A program made the translations under genes and the position numbers. From Haplosporangium gracile (lineage: Eukaryota; Mortierellomycota; Mortierellomycetes; Mortierellales; Mortierellaceae), in NCBI GenBank assembly GCA_015499985.1, contig JAAAUF010000870.1, positions 1 to 17,540 on the forward strand: 17,540 bases of DNA, in the 5' to 3' direction. This document shows positions 17,369 through 17,540 of this stretch, piece after piece (position 1 is the stretch's first letter; each line of letters opens with the position of its first letter). Below the pieces are notes generated by a model that did no database searches, was not told the origin of the DNA, and was given only the letters and a program-made list of their open reading frames with translations.

Positions 17369-17540
17369 CTATTCTTGATACAATTGGATCAATTGATATG
17401 AAGAGCAAGATGCACGATGAATTCTCCTGTGAGTCTTGACGCGTTCCTCTCCATACCCCAGATTTTTGATAAAATTGATGTCTGTACCTGCCTGACACTG
17501 ATTGTACCTGAGGAGAGTTTGATCACTCCCACAAGCCCCT
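17369..17540 (-). CDS. Possible 3' end of a minus-strand gene at the right edge
   Basis: A minus-strand frame is open from the right edge to a TAG at 17371-17369, coding about 56 residues of ordinary, non-repetitive composition (for example LLRYNQCQAGTDINFIKNLG). A second minus-strand frame is also open for about 49 codons, so frame choice is not secure and splice-like AGGTAC sequences occur. If real, the gene is convergent with the VTT gene with a 74-bp gap. I recognise no family. Confidence 0.22.
   Translation of the reverse strand, partial: GACGSDQTLLRYNQCQAGTDINFIKNLGYGEERVKTHRRIHRASCSSYQLIQLYQE

Overview
The window comes from a fungal nuclear genome. It has compact genes with short introns (102-229 bp, one of 562 bp), GTAAGT/GTATGT-type donors, CTAAC-like branch sites, pyrimidine-rich leaders, TATA boxes, AATAAA signals and many short microsatellites. 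Protein content (a DDX41-type helicase, a fungal ATP synthase subunit h, a VTT-domain membrane protein and several orphan Ser/Gln/Ala-rich proteins) suggests an early-diverging filamentous fungus. My best guess is Mortierellomycotina (Mucoromycota), but that is inference from style and not from a marker gene.

Layout, left to right. At 1-773 (minus) is the N-terminal 257 residues of an F-box protein that runs off the left edge in a poly-Asn tract. At 1097-3490 (minus) is a five-exon DDX41/Abstrakt DEAD-box helicase that I could splice to 644 aa with every intron phase closing. At 4268-5080 (plus) is an intronless orphan protein with a signal peptide, eight mature cysteines and a C-terminal KDEL. 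At 5609-6313 (plus) is a two-exon GNAT acetyltransferase. About 3 kb (6314-9302) follow with no convincing gene. At 9303-11135 (plus) is a 610-aa Ser/acidic-rich single-pass membrane protein. At 11634-12957 (minus) is a five-exon mitochondrial ATP synthase subunit h (Atp14 type), which shares a 332-bp divergent promoter with a 401-aa poly-Gln protein ending in a membrane segment (13290-14495, plus). At 15348-17294 (plus) is a three-exon VTT-domain (TVP38/TMEM64) membrane protein of 534 aa. A weak minus-strand reading frame touches the right edge.

The genes do not form a pathway or cluster. They are ordinary housekeeping genes (RNA helicase, ATP synthase subunit, VTT protein) interleaved with lineage-specific secretory or membrane proteins. 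No mobile element, CRISPR array, rRNA or tRNA was recognised. The points most worth a second look are the KDEL-tailed cysteine protein, a promoter-like element shared by the DDX41 upstream region and the empty 3-kb interval, the two orphan membrane proteins, a C/D-box-like structure inside an intron of the VTT gene, and an inverted repeat downstream of DDX41.
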